Below are positions 1 to 7,873 of a stretch of DNA of 64,000 bases, in pieces. Both the position numbers and the translations under genes were made by a program. Position 1 is the stretch's first letter. Each line of letters opens with the position of its first letter. This DNA is from DATLNM01 sp035536775 (GTDB taxonomy: Bacteria; Actinomycetota; CADDZG01; WHSQ01): assembly GCA_035536775.1 (NCBI GenBank), contig DATLNM010000014.1:47510-111509 (forward strand), in the 5' to 3' direction. A model generated the notes under the pieces. The model saw nothing but the letters and a program-made list of their open reading frames with translations, did no database searches and was not told the origin of the DNA.

Positions 1-59
1 TTCGAACTGCCGACACCTGGTTTAGGAAACCAGTGCTCTATCCCCTGAGCTACGAGGCC
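1..59 (-). tRNA. tRNA-Arg (CCU anticodon), 3' end cut by window edge
   Basis: Read on the minus strand, a 7-base acceptor strand (59-53) is followed by the usual TAGCTCAG D-arm start, a 5-bp anticodon stem CTGGT/ACCAG, and the loop TTCCTAA, which places CCT at the anticodon. The T-loop begins with GTTCGAA at the window edge, so about the last 15 bases are missing. It reads AGG codons. No integrase is visible beside it, although the DNA that follows looks accessory. Confidence 0.93.
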
Positions 60-526
60 CGAGGCCGGGGGATGTAGAAAACGTGGGAGAAAACTCGCTC
101 CGTGCCTTCGACACCCTTGGCTTTGGAGCCGTGAGTCTAATTTTTTGGACCAACGCCCGTTGACGGCGGCTGGATCAGGCACCCACCGCTGCGCCCGTGA
201 GACCGCCGATCGCAGTGCACACGATTATCAGCCCCACGCCCTCTAACCCTTCGAAGTCCTGAGGTTGCGATTCTACGAACGCAACGACCGTGCCCATCAA
301 GGAGGGCTCCACCCACCAATCCGGTCCGAGACCAAACGCTGTTGGTACCGAACCTCAGGACTACGGCGCCGGCGATCTGATTCTTCGGTGGGCCCTCGCC
401 ATCTGATAATCCTAGTCCTGGAGTCACGCACGTCTCACGCGCTCGTCATCCCCAAAATCTCCGGCGATGGGCTGTAACGATGTCGACCGTCGGCGCACTA
501 GTAGAGGATGACCAACGACCAGACCC
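60..526. other. Intergenic stretch between tRNA-Arg and first sigma gene
   Basis: No convincing gene. Open frames on both strands here are short, give low-complexity or arginine-rich products, and lack a ribosome binding site. The stretch should hold the tRNA-Arg promoter on the minus strand and the promoter of the sigma gene at 527. A TGTAAC motif at about 471-476 resembles the TGTAAC boxes found upstream of the HTH gene at 5350, but no clear -10 partner is seen. Confidence 0.4.
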
Positions 527-985
527 ATGGAGCTTGAAGATGTCTTCCGAACCCATCAGAGCTCCGTCTACGTGTACTTCCTACGCATGGTGGGCGATGT
601 CGCGGAAGCTGAGGAGCTCACGCAGGAGACGTTCTACCGAGCGTGCCTATCCGCCCTACGCTTCAGAGGCGAGTCCAACGTCAGGACCTGGTTGTTCGGG
701 ATCGCTCGCCACGTCTTCCTCGAGCGCCTTAGGCGGACTGGCCGAGAACGCCCGGTACGAGATGTCCTCGACACGCCACTCCACCCCTCTGACCCGAGCG
801 AGAGGCTCTCACTGGAACAGGCATTCGCTGCTCTGCGAACGGCCGATAGGGAGGTCCTGATGTTAGTCGATGTGCTGGGATTCGAAGTTGGAGAAGCCGC
901 AGTCGCTCTAGACGTAACGCCAGGGGCGTTACGGACGAGACTTCACCGCGCGCGCCGACGGATGCGTGCGGAGCTTTCCTTGTGA
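527..985 (+). CDS. ECF-type RNA polymerase sigma factor
   Basis: A 152-residue sigma-70 family protein of the extracytoplasmic function group, which redirects RNA polymerase to a small regulon. Region 2 spans about residues 5-70 (helix ending AEELTQETF, then a WLFGIARH core) and region 4 spans about residues 90-145, with the HTH motif LGFEVGEAAVAL and an arginine-rich end. Regions 1 and 3 are absent, as usual for the group. Its stop codon overlaps the start of the membrane protein at 982, which points to translational coupling and a regulator role for that partner. The upstream RBS is only a weak GAGG. The exact ECF subgroup cannot be assigned by eye. Confidence 0.93.
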   Translation: MELEDVFRTHQSSVYVYFLRMVGDVAEAEELTQETFYRACLSALRFRGESNVRTWLFGIARHVFLERLRRTGRERPVRDVLDTPLHPSDPSERLSLEQAFAALRTADREVLMLVDVLGFEVGEAAVALDVTPGALRTRLHRARRRMRAELSL

Positions 986-1551
986 TGCGCGACGCGCCCC
1001 TCGATCTTCGAGCCCTCGGCGCAGTGGACTCGCCGGATGTTGTATCTGGTGCACTTCGGCGGTTTCGGCGTAGGGTCGTCAGCACCGGGGCGGTTGTCTC
1101 CCTGGCGGCGGCCTCGCTCATTGGCGGCATATTGTGGGCGCTCACGATGAGCTCCTCTTTGGAGGAGCGGATCGCTCAAGCTCCTGGCACGAATGCGGGT
1201 GCCATATTCGAGCGTGCGGGAGCGACCGTGGTCCTGACACGTGTGGCAGACGTTGATTCCTCGGTGGGCCTCAGCTTTTTGATTGCTCGCTCGTCCGAGC
1301 CCACGGACTCATTGTTTGTCCAGGTCCCGGGTGCACGCGAGTTCGACACATCGGGAGGGGGAGGTGTCCGCGAAGTGCACTTGCTTGTTTCACCGACTGA
1401 AGGCGGGATCTTTCGTGCGACATTGCTCTCGTACGACGATTGCGTAGCGGACCCCGGCGGTTCCTGTCGATCCCCTCGCCGTTCGATCGGCACATTCACT
1501 ATCGACCTCGATGCACTCGAGGTTCCGCAAGCAATCTGGGAGGAAAGATAG
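982..1551 (+). CDS. Single-pass membrane partner of ECF sigma, putative anti-sigma factor
   Basis: 189 residues: a short basic cytoplasmic tail (about 1-32, ending FRRRVV), one transmembrane segment (about 33-55), then an outside domain of about 130 residues with two cysteines near the C-terminus. It starts at GTG 982, or at ATG 985, overlapping the sigma stop. Position and topology suggest an anti-sigma factor, but the HxxxCxxC motif of zinc-binding anti-sigma domains is absent, so the mode of sigma binding is unknown. I do not recognise the outside domain. Confidence 0.8.
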   Translation: MMRDAPLDLRALGAVDSPDVVSGALRRFRRRVVSTGAVVSLAAASLIGGILWALTMSSSLEERIAQAPGTNAGAIFERAGATVVLTRVADVDSSVGLSFLIARSSEPTDSLFVQVPGAREFDTSGGGGVREVHLLVSPTEGGIFRATLLSYDDCVADPGGSCRSPRRSIGTFTIDLDALEVPQAIWEER

Positions 1552-2007
1552 ATGTTGACCCATGCGACCGACCCATCCCCACCACGCTCTGGAGGTATGG
1601 CGCACACCCTTGTCTGGTGTTTCGGTGCACTCATCGTCGCTGTAGCGATGGGCTTCGCCGCCAACATCCTCGTAGCAGATGTACTCGATGAGGCCATCGA
1701 CCCATTCACCGACGGTGCCATCGTCCCCGACCCCGCAACCGCACTGATATTCGGATTTCTCGTCGGAGGCGCGACGGGAGCCGTCGTTGGAAGCCGCGTT
1801 CGCCGGGGCCCGAGTGTTGCGGCCTGCGTCGTCATCGCAACGTATCTTTACGTCTGGCCGATGACCTTCCTGAGCATCAGGAGCGGGACCTGGCTCACCG
1901 TCTCCATCGTTGCCCACCTCGTTTTCGCCGCGGGAGCCGCGCGCGTCATGTCGGCGGTCAAGGCTCGAGAGAAGCTCGACCTTGCCGCGTCTAGGAGTGG
2001 CTCCTGA
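1552..2007 (+). CDS. Small polytopic membrane protein, unknown function
   Basis: 151 residues with about four hydrophobic segments (roughly 18-40, 62-82, 88-108, 115-135) joined by short polar loops, one of which is arginine-rich (SRVRRG), and a charged cytoplasmic C-terminus. The ATG lies directly after the TAG of the sigma partner, so the three genes 527-2007 look like one operon. No enzymatic motif is visible. A broadly similar membrane protein lies at 8826. It could be a further component of the sensing unit; that is inference from position only. Confidence 0.72.
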   Translation: MLTHATDPSPPRSGGMAHTLVWCFGALIVAVAMGFAANILVADVLDEAIDPFTDGAIVPDPATALIFGFLVGGATGAVVGSRVRRGPSVAACVVIATYLYVWPMTFLSIRSGTWLTVSIVAHLVFAAGAARVMSAVKAREKLDLAASRSGS

Positions 2008-2168
2008 CCTGAGCCATCAGTCGAAACAGTGATCTCCGAGGTGTTGCTACATCGTGCTCACTGCCCCATGAACACCCCCTCGCGAGCCGTGTCCAGCAAG
2101 AATCATTATTCCGAATACAGGTGTCCGCCACGCGAAGCATTGAAGGCCTCAGAGGAGGAAGCAGACTG

Positions 2169-2921
2169 ATGGCATTCGAGGTGGTTCAGATTGCCGCGGG
2201 GGTTCATCGGTTCTCCAGCGTGTTTACAAATTGGTATGTGATCGAGCAAGGCGACCGGGTGACCGTGCTGGACGGGGGGCTGCCTAGAGACTGGAGGGCG
2301 TTCTCGACCGCACTAGAGCGACTTGGAATCGATGAGACCGCTATTGATGCTGTGTTGATCACACACCACCACCCCGACCATGTCGGCAATGCCGAACGGC
2401 TGAGAAGGTCGGGGGCCAAAGTGTTCTCTCACTCGGCGGATGCCGCCTTCCTGCGAGGCGAGAAACACTTGCCAATTGCTACTCGCATCCCCTTCTTGCT
2501 GCGACCTTGGTACGCGTTCTACATGGCGCGGCTACTGGCGAAAGGAATCATGCGGGTGCCGCCCATCGGTGAGCTCAACATGTTCTCCGATGGAGAGGTC
2601 TTGGACGTGCCGGGAGCGCCGAGGGTCATTCACGCTCCCGGTCATACTGCAGGTAGTTGTGCCCTCTTTCTCGAAGATCGCTCACTCTTGTTCAGCGGTG
2701 ACGCGTTGGTTACCCGTGACGTTACGACTGGACATAGGAGGGGACCGCAGGTCATCGACGGCCCCGACACCGAGGATGTTGCTTTGGCGAAGGACTCGCT
2801 TTCCGCTCTTGCCGCCACCAACGCAAAGACAGTGTTGCCTGGGCATGGAGAGCCGTGGTGGGAAGGGATCGAGAGCGCTGTGAAGATCGCCCGTCGTCCG
2901 ACCTCGCGAGGCGGCACGTGA
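2169..2921 (+). CDS. Metallo-beta-lactamase fold hydrolase
   Basis: About 250 residues of the MBL superfamily, a two-metal hydrolase fold. Ligand motifs are in order: HHHPDH (about residue 65), the histidine of APGHTAG (about 165), the aspartate of FSGDA (about 185), and the histidine of LPGHGEP near the C-terminus. An AGGAGG at 2153-2158 lies 10 bases before ATG 2169, which I prefer over upstream GTG starts. Family members hydrolyse thioesters, lactones or phosphodiesters; the substrate cannot be read from the sequence. It lies 19 bases before a degenerate inositol monophosphatase and is probably co-transcribed with it. Confidence 0.92.
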   Translation: MAFEVVQIAAGVHRFSSVFTNWYVIEQGDRVTVLDGGLPRDWRAFSTALERLGIDETAIDAVLITHHHPDHVGNAERLRRSGAKVFSHSADAAFLRGEKHLPIATRIPFLLRPWYAFYMARLLAKGIMRVPPIGELNMFSDGEVLDVPGAPRVIHAPGHTAGSCALFLEDRSLLFSGDALVTRDVTTGHRRGPQVIDGPDTEDVALAKDSLSALAATNAKTVLPGHGEPWWEGIESAVKIARRPTSRGGT

Positions 2922-2940
2922 CCGGCCCTATGGTCCCTGG

Positions 2941-3753
2941 GTGACGCAGCAAACCGCGGACCCACGTAACTCAGGCCCCCCCTTATTCCGACCTGAGACC
3001 CTCCTGGCGGTAGAGGCAGTAGCGCGCGCCATGGAACTCGCCTCTGGCGGCGTCCGGCGCGAGGACATTTCCTACAAAGGACCGCTCGATGTTGTCACTA
3101 CTATGGACATCGCCGTCGAGGATCTGATCCGGACCGCCATTCAAGACTGTTCACAGTTCCCCGTTGTAGGAGAGGAAACCGGAGGCGTTTCCGCGGCCGG
3201 ATCCCCCTACTGGCTCATCGATCCGATTTGTGGGACACGCAACTTCGCATCGGGCATCCCGCTCTACGCCATCAATGTCGCCCTCGTAGAACACGACAAG
3301 ATCTCAATCGCTGTTGTAGGTGACCCGTCGACCGGCGACATCGCGGTCTCGGAGGCGGGTCGAGGAGCATGGGCATTTAAAGACGACGACGTCCGGCCGC
3401 TTCTTGTTAGCAACCAGAGCGAAACCGTGGTGGTCGAGGCCGGGCGAGCGGCGGCTGGACGTCGAGAATCAGCTGCACAGTTCACCGCCGAGGTGATACG
3501 AGCGGGACAGTGGGAGCTTCGCAATTTGAGTACGACACTCGCTCTTGCTTACGTCGCGTCGGGTCGCGTCTCTGCCTATGTCCTCTTCGACGGCGCAGCG
3601 TTGCACACGGGGGCTGGATCGCTCCTAGCGAATGAAGCTGGTGCCGTCATCTCCGAGATAAATGGTGCACCTTGGACGATACGCTCGGATTCCCTCGTCG
3701 CCGCTGCGACCCCGCAACTGCACGAGGTTCTGCTCGCCCTTGCACGTAGATGA
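2941..3753 (+). CDS. Inositol monophosphatase family protein with altered metal site
   Basis: 270 residues with the overall IMPase/suhB pattern: GEET (first metal glutamate) near residue 80, a DPI..GT.NF block at about 94, and an AG..LANEAGA block near 225. Two hallmark acidic residues are replaced: the usual DP(I/L)DGT reads DPICGT (Cys97), and the usual WD of the WD.AAG motif reads LH (His222). In family members these aspartates bind catalytic Mg2+. The intact paralogue at 40290 keeps both. The protein therefore probably lacks ordinary phosphatase activity, or uses another metal. It starts at GTG 2941, and the reading frame is intact. Confidence 0.85.
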   Translation: MTQQTADPRNSGPPLFRPETLLAVEAVARAMELASGGVRREDISYKGPLDVVTTMDIAVEDLIRTAIQDCSQFPVVGEETGGVSAAGSPYWLIDPICGTRNFASGIPLYAINVALVEHDKISIAVVGDPSTGDIAVSEAGRGAWAFKDDDVRPLLVSNQSETVVVEAGRAAAGRRESAAQFTAEVIRAGQWELRNLSTTLALAYVASGRVSAYVLFDGAALHTGAGSLLANEAGAVISEINGAPWTIRSDSLVAAATPQLHEVLLALARR

Positions 3754-3985
3754 TTGCGGCCGGGCGCACCGAGGAATTCAAGATTTCCAATATCGAACCG
3801 CAAGACGGAAGTCCTTCCACCAGACACTTGTGGATCAGGCGAGAACGGGAGGTCGAGAAAATCGGGCGCCCGGAGCGGAGCCGCTGAACGCACGCGCCAT
3901 TTGCCTAGCGGGAGTTCGCGGGGAGAGGTGTGAACGCGAAGTGGCACAAACTCGTCAGGCCGCTTGATGACATCGACCAAGCGGA

Positions 3986-5080
3986 TCAGCTCGACGTGTC
4001 GACTCCCACTTCCCGGTCTCGATGCTTAAGTGAGATTCCTGCGCCCGCCTTAGGGGACGCGTCACACCTCAGCGTCGATTTACCTTCCAATGCCCAGCGG
4101 ACGCATTGCGGCTGCCGGTACTCGGCGCGGTAGGTCCAGTCAACGGTCTCCCCGGCGACGGTTCCGGTTCCCTGTCCAGTCTCGTTGAGCCCATCCAGTC
4201 CCACGTAGCCTTCGCCAGTGTTATTGCCCTTCGAGTCGGCCAGCGGTGGCAGAAGACCTGAGCCGCTCATCCTCGGCGAACCTCCGTCGCTAGCGGAGCG
4301 AGAGGGCTCCGAGAGGAAACCGGTGCGGGTTGGCTTGTCCGCTGGCGCGGATCCAGCTGCGACGCTCCCCATTTCGTGAACGGACGTGACCATGAGTGGC
4401 GATGCAGAAGGGGCTTGGGGTCCTGGCGCGATAGCACGAGGCAGAGCTAGCGAAGTTAGAAACAGAACGGCCCCGGCAGCAGCTTGGCCTACCAAGGTCC
4501 AGTCGTGCCCGCCCACCGCCTGTTTCAAGCGGATCGAAGACCTGCGAGAAAGTCCGACGACCGGGCCCGCCATCCCCCAAGCGGCATCCGATGCCCGCTC
4601 CATCAGCACCTTCAGCCCCTGTCGAGCTCGGGAGCGAGCGGTCCTTGTCGCTGTCCCACCGGAACCGACTCCGACGTAACCAGCTTCGGCTAGGAGCAGC
4701 GTCTGGTACCGGGGCTTGAGCTTGCGTATCGCGAGATGCACAGCGCTCAGGTGGATCCGCGCAAGCGCACGTTGCTCGATATCGACTCCGGTCCCTCGGT
4801 CGACCAGCGTGTCTCGAAGCTCCACTCGATTGTGCTTGCGGTGGTGATCTACAACCAGCCGGCGCGCGATGGTGAGCGCAAGGGGCATCAGCGGCTGGTT
4901 GGTATCTATTTGGGCCCAGCGGACGAACAGCCGGGTTCCCGCTTCCTGGACGATGTCCTCCACGAGGGAACGGGAAACACCCTCCGCAAGGAGCCGGCTC
5001 TCGAGGCGCTGTGCGATGTCGGCCCAGATGGACTCGAAGGTCAGGGTCGAGCCGGTGGTGTCTTCGATAACGGGGTCCAC
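3986..5080 (-). CDS. ECF-like sigma factor fused to a transmembrane and outside domain
   Basis: About 364 residues. The first 170 read as a divergent sigma region 2 (IVQEAGTRLFVRW, then LALTIARRLVVDHHRKH) and region 4 (AIRKLKPRYQTLLLAEAGYVGVG, then an arginine-rich helix). A hydrophobic segment follows (about 205-225, GAVLFLTSLALP), then a Pro/Ser/Gly-rich linker and a C-terminal domain with two cysteines. Sigma factor and membrane sensor thus appear to be one chain, unlike the six two-gene units nearby. The start is uncertain: GTG 5080 has AGAAG about 8 bases upstream; TTG 5107 is the alternative. It diverges from the HTH gene at 5350. Confidence 0.75.
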   Translation of the reverse strand: MDPVIEDTTGSTLTFESIWADIAQRLESRLLAEGVSRSLVEDIVQEAGTRLFVRWAQIDTNQPLMPLALTIARRLVVDHHRKHNRVELRDTLVDRGTGVDIEQRALARIHLSAVHLAIRKLKPRYQTLLLAEAGYVGVGSGGTATRTARSRARQGLKVLMERASDAAWGMAGPVVGLSRRSSIRLKQAVGGHDWTLVGQAAAGAVLFLTSLALPRAIAPGPQAPSASPLMVTSVHEMGSVAAGSAPADKPTRTGFLSEPSRSASDGGSPRMSGSGLLPPLADSKGNNTGEGYVGLDGLNETGQGTGTVAGETVDWTYRAEYRQPQCVRWALEGKSTLRCDASPKAGAGISLKHRDREVGVDTSS

Positions 5081-5211
5081 GCCGCATTCTTCTGGCTCAG
5101 CAGGCAAAGCCCTGCTCAGTCCCGGCGGCCAGTTCTGGCCGCGGCCTGGAGCCTTATCGGATGACCTTCGACAGTGCCGTCAGTCGCAACCCTTCGCCGA
5201 GATGGCATGTT

Positions 5212-5260
5212 CTTGCCACAGGTGTAACAGGAAGCCGCCCGTCCTGTGTTTCCCCTATGG
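5212..5260 (+). repeat. 49-bp leader repeat, copy 1
   Basis: An imperfect direct repeat of 5305-5353. Both copies are 49 bp and share the framework TTGCCACAGGTGTAACAG (or CTGGCCACCGGTGTAACGG), then GTGTT about 17 bases after TGTAAC, then ATGG. The TGTAAC box, 17-base spacer and GTGTT look like a promoter. The ATG at the end of this copy (5257) is in frame with the HTH gene at 5350. Confidence 0.7.
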
Positions 5261-5304
5261 CACCCATGATCGAGACCCGCTTTTGCTGGCCAATGGGGAA
5301 ACTT

Positions 5305-5353
5305 CTGGCCACCGGTGTAACGGTCAGCCCTCTGACACGTGTTCACCGTATGG
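5305..5353 (+). repeat. 49-bp leader repeat, copy 2, ending at the HTH gene start
   Basis: The second copy of the repeat at 5212-5260. It holds TGTAAC (5316-5321), a 17-base spacer and GTGTT, plus a small palindrome ACACGTGT. The ATG of the HTH gene (5350) lies about 6 bases after the -10-like box, which would give a leaderless transcript. The intergenic position between the divergent membrane-fused sigma gene and the HTH gene suits a promoter/operator for either. Confidence 0.65.
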
Positions 5354-5607
5354 AAAGGGAAAAGAAGGGCACATCGACCCCGGAGCTCACTTCTGAGGAG
5401 CTCTCGATTGTGGACCTCCTCGCTCAAGGCCTCACCGATGACGCAATAGCACGGCGCCTCGGCTTGGCGAAGCGCACGTATCGACGCCGCCTCGACAACT
5501 TGTTGGCGGAGCTCGGCGCAAGGTCGCGGTTCCAAGCAGGTGCGATGGCTGTTCAACGCGGCTGGATAAAGGAGCCGATCACCGGACGCAGCGATGACCC
5601 TTATTGA
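5350..5607 (+). CDS. Small LuxR-type HTH DNA-binding protein
   Basis: 85 residues consisting almost only of a GerE/LuxR-like helix-turn-helix: LTSEELSIVDLLAQGLTDDAI, then ARRLGLAKRTYRRRL and a dimer-like helix. No receiver or ligand-binding domain precedes it. It starts at ATG 5350, at the end of the second leader repeat; in-frame ATG 5257 or upstream starts would add a low-complexity leader. It lies 78 bases before the secreted protein gene at 5686, which it may control, and diverges from the fused sigma gene. Confidence 0.78.
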   Translation: MEREKKGTSTPELTSEELSIVDLLAQGLTDDAIARRLGLAKRTYRRRLDNLLAELGARSRFQAGAMAVQRGWIKEPITGRSDDPY

Positions 5608-5685
5608 CCACCGCGACATGAAGGACCTTGTCGTTCTACTCGGTAAGCCAGGAACCACAGACACCAACAAGGAAGGAGACACACG

Positions 5686-6552
5686 ATGAGAGCAGTAGCG
5701 ACGACACTGACGATGCTGATAGTCGGCACCGTTCTGAGCAGCACAGTGCTCGCACAGCCCGTATCGCCTCGCCAGGAGACGCACATCTACAACGGCAGCC
5801 GAGGTGGAAGCGGCAACGACGAAACAAACCTCCAGGAGCTTGTCTTCTCCCCCATGAAGGGTGAGCGCTATGCGTTGATCCAGGTTGTCGACAACTACAA
5901 CTCCTCCGAGAACGTACGTGTCACGGTGAGCCAGGATGTCAACGGTGACGGCGAGCTAGAGCACCAGTACGAGATCTGCGGCGCGACCCCCAAGCCCGTC
6001 GCGATCGCAGGTGGGACCGACATCGACGCGGTCGTCGAAACCGTCGGGTGCGACGGCACGCTAGGTGCCACCATGGGATATGTCGAGATGCTGTACTTCC
6101 GCTCCAAGTCTCACTTCACCAAGTGGCAGGCGAGCCGAAATGGGGAGTTCGATCCCGCCAAGTTCAGAGGGACGCAACGTGTAACGGAGGCCACCTACCA
6201 AGGTGGTGGCGTCGGGGCAGCCGACAGGGACGTGACCCTCTTCCATTTCAAAGCCGGTGATGGAGAAGCGCTAGGAGGCGCTCGGTTCATGGTCAGTGCG
6301 AACGAAACCTTCTTGTCGCTCGAGATCGCCGACGCTTCGGGTTTGCCGACCCGAGCCTCGGTGTACGTGGGGAACGCGGCGGGTACCCGCTTCGCGGGGA
6401 CCTTCTGCGGGGCGACTCAAAGCCCAATCCGCGTGGAGCCCGGACAGGAAATCATGGTTCAGACAAGCACCGGGGCATGTGCGGACGGCTCCCCGGCGGC
6501 GGCTACAGAGGGAACCGTTACCGCGACTTTCTATGCTCCAGCGAACCCATAA
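5686..6552 (+). CDS. Secreted protein of unknown function
   Basis: 288 residues with a clear signal peptide (about 1-23, cleavage after VLA). The mature part is beta-rich, acidic and contains four cysteines, two near ICGA and VGCDG and two near FCGA and GACADG. It starts at ATG 5686 with AAGGAAGGAG 9-14 bases upstream. The C-terminal third has a degraded second copy directly downstream (6581-6864). I do not recognise a family. Position after the HTH gene suggests co-regulation. Confidence 0.82.
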   Translation: MRAVATTLTMLIVGTVLSSTVLAQPVSPRQETHIYNGSRGGSGNDETNLQELVFSPMKGERYALIQVVDNYNSSENVRVTVSQDVNGDGELEHQYEICGATPKPVAIAGGTDIDAVVETVGCDGTLGATMGYVEMLYFRSKSHFTKWQASRNGEFDPAKFRGTQRVTEATYQGGGVGAADRDVTLFHFKAGDGEALGGARFMVSANETFLSLEIADASGLPTRASVYVGNAAGTRFAGTFCGATQSPIRVEPGQEIMVQTSTGACADGSPAAATEGTVTATFYAPANP

Positions 6553-6580
6553 CAGGGAGGTGGATTTCCAGCTGGCCTAG

Positions 6581-6864
6581 AAACGGACGGATCGACCTGG
6601 AGAGGGCTTCGTCGCGGTGTCGATCGAGGACGAGACCGGGCTACCCACGCGAGCACTCGTGGTCCAGCAGAAGCGGACCGACTTCGGCCCCCGGTAGTGC
6701 TCAAGGAAGATATCTGCGGAGGCACGAACCGTCCGATCGCGATCCGCAGCGACCTCAAGGTAGAGGTATTGGTCCAAGAAGGACCATGTGCCGACGGAAC
6801 GAACGCGGCGGCGACGTCCGGGACGGTCGAAGCAACCTTCACCACTAAAGCGACCATGGGCTAA
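6581..6864 (+). pseudogene. Degraded partial copy of the C-terminus of the 5686 protein
   Basis: Two frames, read one after the other, match the end of the preceding gene: first FVAVSIEDETGLPTRALV against FLSLEIADASGLPTRASV, then ICGGTNRPIAIR...GPCADGTNAAATSGTVEATF against FCGATQSP...GACADGSPAAATEGTVTATF. The frames switch near a run of five C at 6688-6692, where one extra C would restore reading. There is no start codon or signal peptide, so a true remnant is likelier than a simple sequencing error. Confidence 0.75.
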
Positions 6865-6877
6865 CGGATCTCGCTAG

Positions 6878-6931
6878 TCCAGAAATGAGGCCCCACCCGA
6901 GTTACTGGGTGGGGCCTGTTGCATTTCTGGA
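6878..6931. terminator. Large bidirectional hairpin terminator
   Basis: A perfect 10-bp stem GGCCCCACCC/GGGTGGGGCC (6889-6898 with 6907-6916) around an 8-base loop, enclosed by a second perfect 10-bp inverted repeat TCCAGAAATG/CATTTCTGGA (6878-6887 with 6922-6931). It lies between a plus-strand remnant and the end of a minus-strand gene, fitting a shared terminator for convergent transcription. Confidence 0.8.
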
Positions 6932-7111
6932 TCAGGTCGACTCGTAGGCTCTCCGCCTATCGCGTTCTCCTGATGGTCCAGGATGCCGGCGAGCCTGTCG
7001 CGCTCCTCGTCGGTGAGGGTGCGAACGCTCATCGCATCGAGCATCTCGTCGACGAATTCGCCTGTTGCAGAGGTACCAGGGGTCCCCCCGGCACTCGCAG
7101 ACTCGACCCAA

Positions 7112-7873
7112 TCACATCGTCGGGTGGAGGTGCCACGGAATCATGCCGGGTTCTGCGGGGATGATGAGAACGGTCTTCACCTTGTCGTCGAACGCCACGA
7201 CGTTCATGCACGTCCGGTCGCGGTAGTCGCCCTGAGCGATCTCAGCGGTCCAATCATCGAAGCGATGCTTCTCCAGGACCGAGGTAACGGTCTGCAAGGA
7301 TGTGCCTTCATCGAGGCAGACGTCTTTCTCATCGACCCCGCCGGCGGTGCCGGCGTTGTAAAGCTGGCGGTACACGTCGTCACGCATCTTCGCGAACCTG
7401 CGTGCGGCGTCGCGATAGCCCTCGGGCAGCGGCTGGAGCCCAAGGTGTGTGCACACCTCGTTATCACCCGTGGGGAAAACAGCTACGGCTCCTCCGGAGT
7501 TGATGCACGCCGTCATCGCTGGGACGTTCTCCGAGGAGGTCCCGATGTCGCCACGAGCCCACAGGTCCTCACAGACGCGGATCGGATCTCCACCTGTCGT
7601 CGACACGATCGCGACATCGGAGTCACTCTCGCTTACCGAGCCATAACAGCCGATCCCGCTGGCTACGACCTCATCGCTATTCAGCACCGCGTAGCTCGTC
7701 GCGGCCACGCTGAGCAGAGCGGCAGGCACCAAGACCGCCGCGATGCGCCGGCGTCTGCGCTGGGTAGGACGCTTCCGTTCGTTCCTTATCTCTTTCATGA
7801 GAGCTTCCTTTCTCGTTGCAAGCCGAGTCTGAGGGAACTCTCGAAGGGGCGGCGGAGCCGGAATCTGCTTCAT
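7112..7873 (-). CDS. Single-pass membrane partner of ECF sigma
   Basis: 253 residues: a basic cytoplasmic tail (about 1-44, ending RRRRR), one transmembrane segment (about 45-64), and an outside domain of about 185 residues with six cysteines (among them IGCYG, RVCEDL, TACIN, EVCTHL, DVCLD and TCMN) that may form disulfides. ATG 7873 overlaps the sigma TGA in an ATGA junction with GAGG upstream; ATG 7798 with AAAGGAAG before it is an alternative. No zinc anti-sigma motif is present. By position it is likely the regulator of the sigma factor at 7870. Confidence 0.83.
   Translation of the reverse strand: MKQIPAPPPLREFPQTRLATRKEALMKEIRNERKRPTQRRRRRIAAVLVPAALLSVAATSYAVLNSDEVVASGIGCYGSVSESDSDVAIVSTTGGDPIRVCEDLWARGDIGTSSENVPAMTACINSGGAVAVFPTGDNEVCTHLGLQPLPEGYRDAARRFAKMRDDVYRQLYNAGTAGGVDEKDVCLDEGTSLQTVTSVLEKHRFDDWTAEIAQGDYRDRTCMNVVAFDDKVKTVLIIPAEPGMIPWHLHPTM

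Noticed and set aside
1..59. tRNA-Arg as an integration site of a genomic island
   Set aside because: No integrase gene is seen, and I found no second copy of the tRNA 3' end in the window. The true 3' end lies outside the window, so it cannot be tested here.
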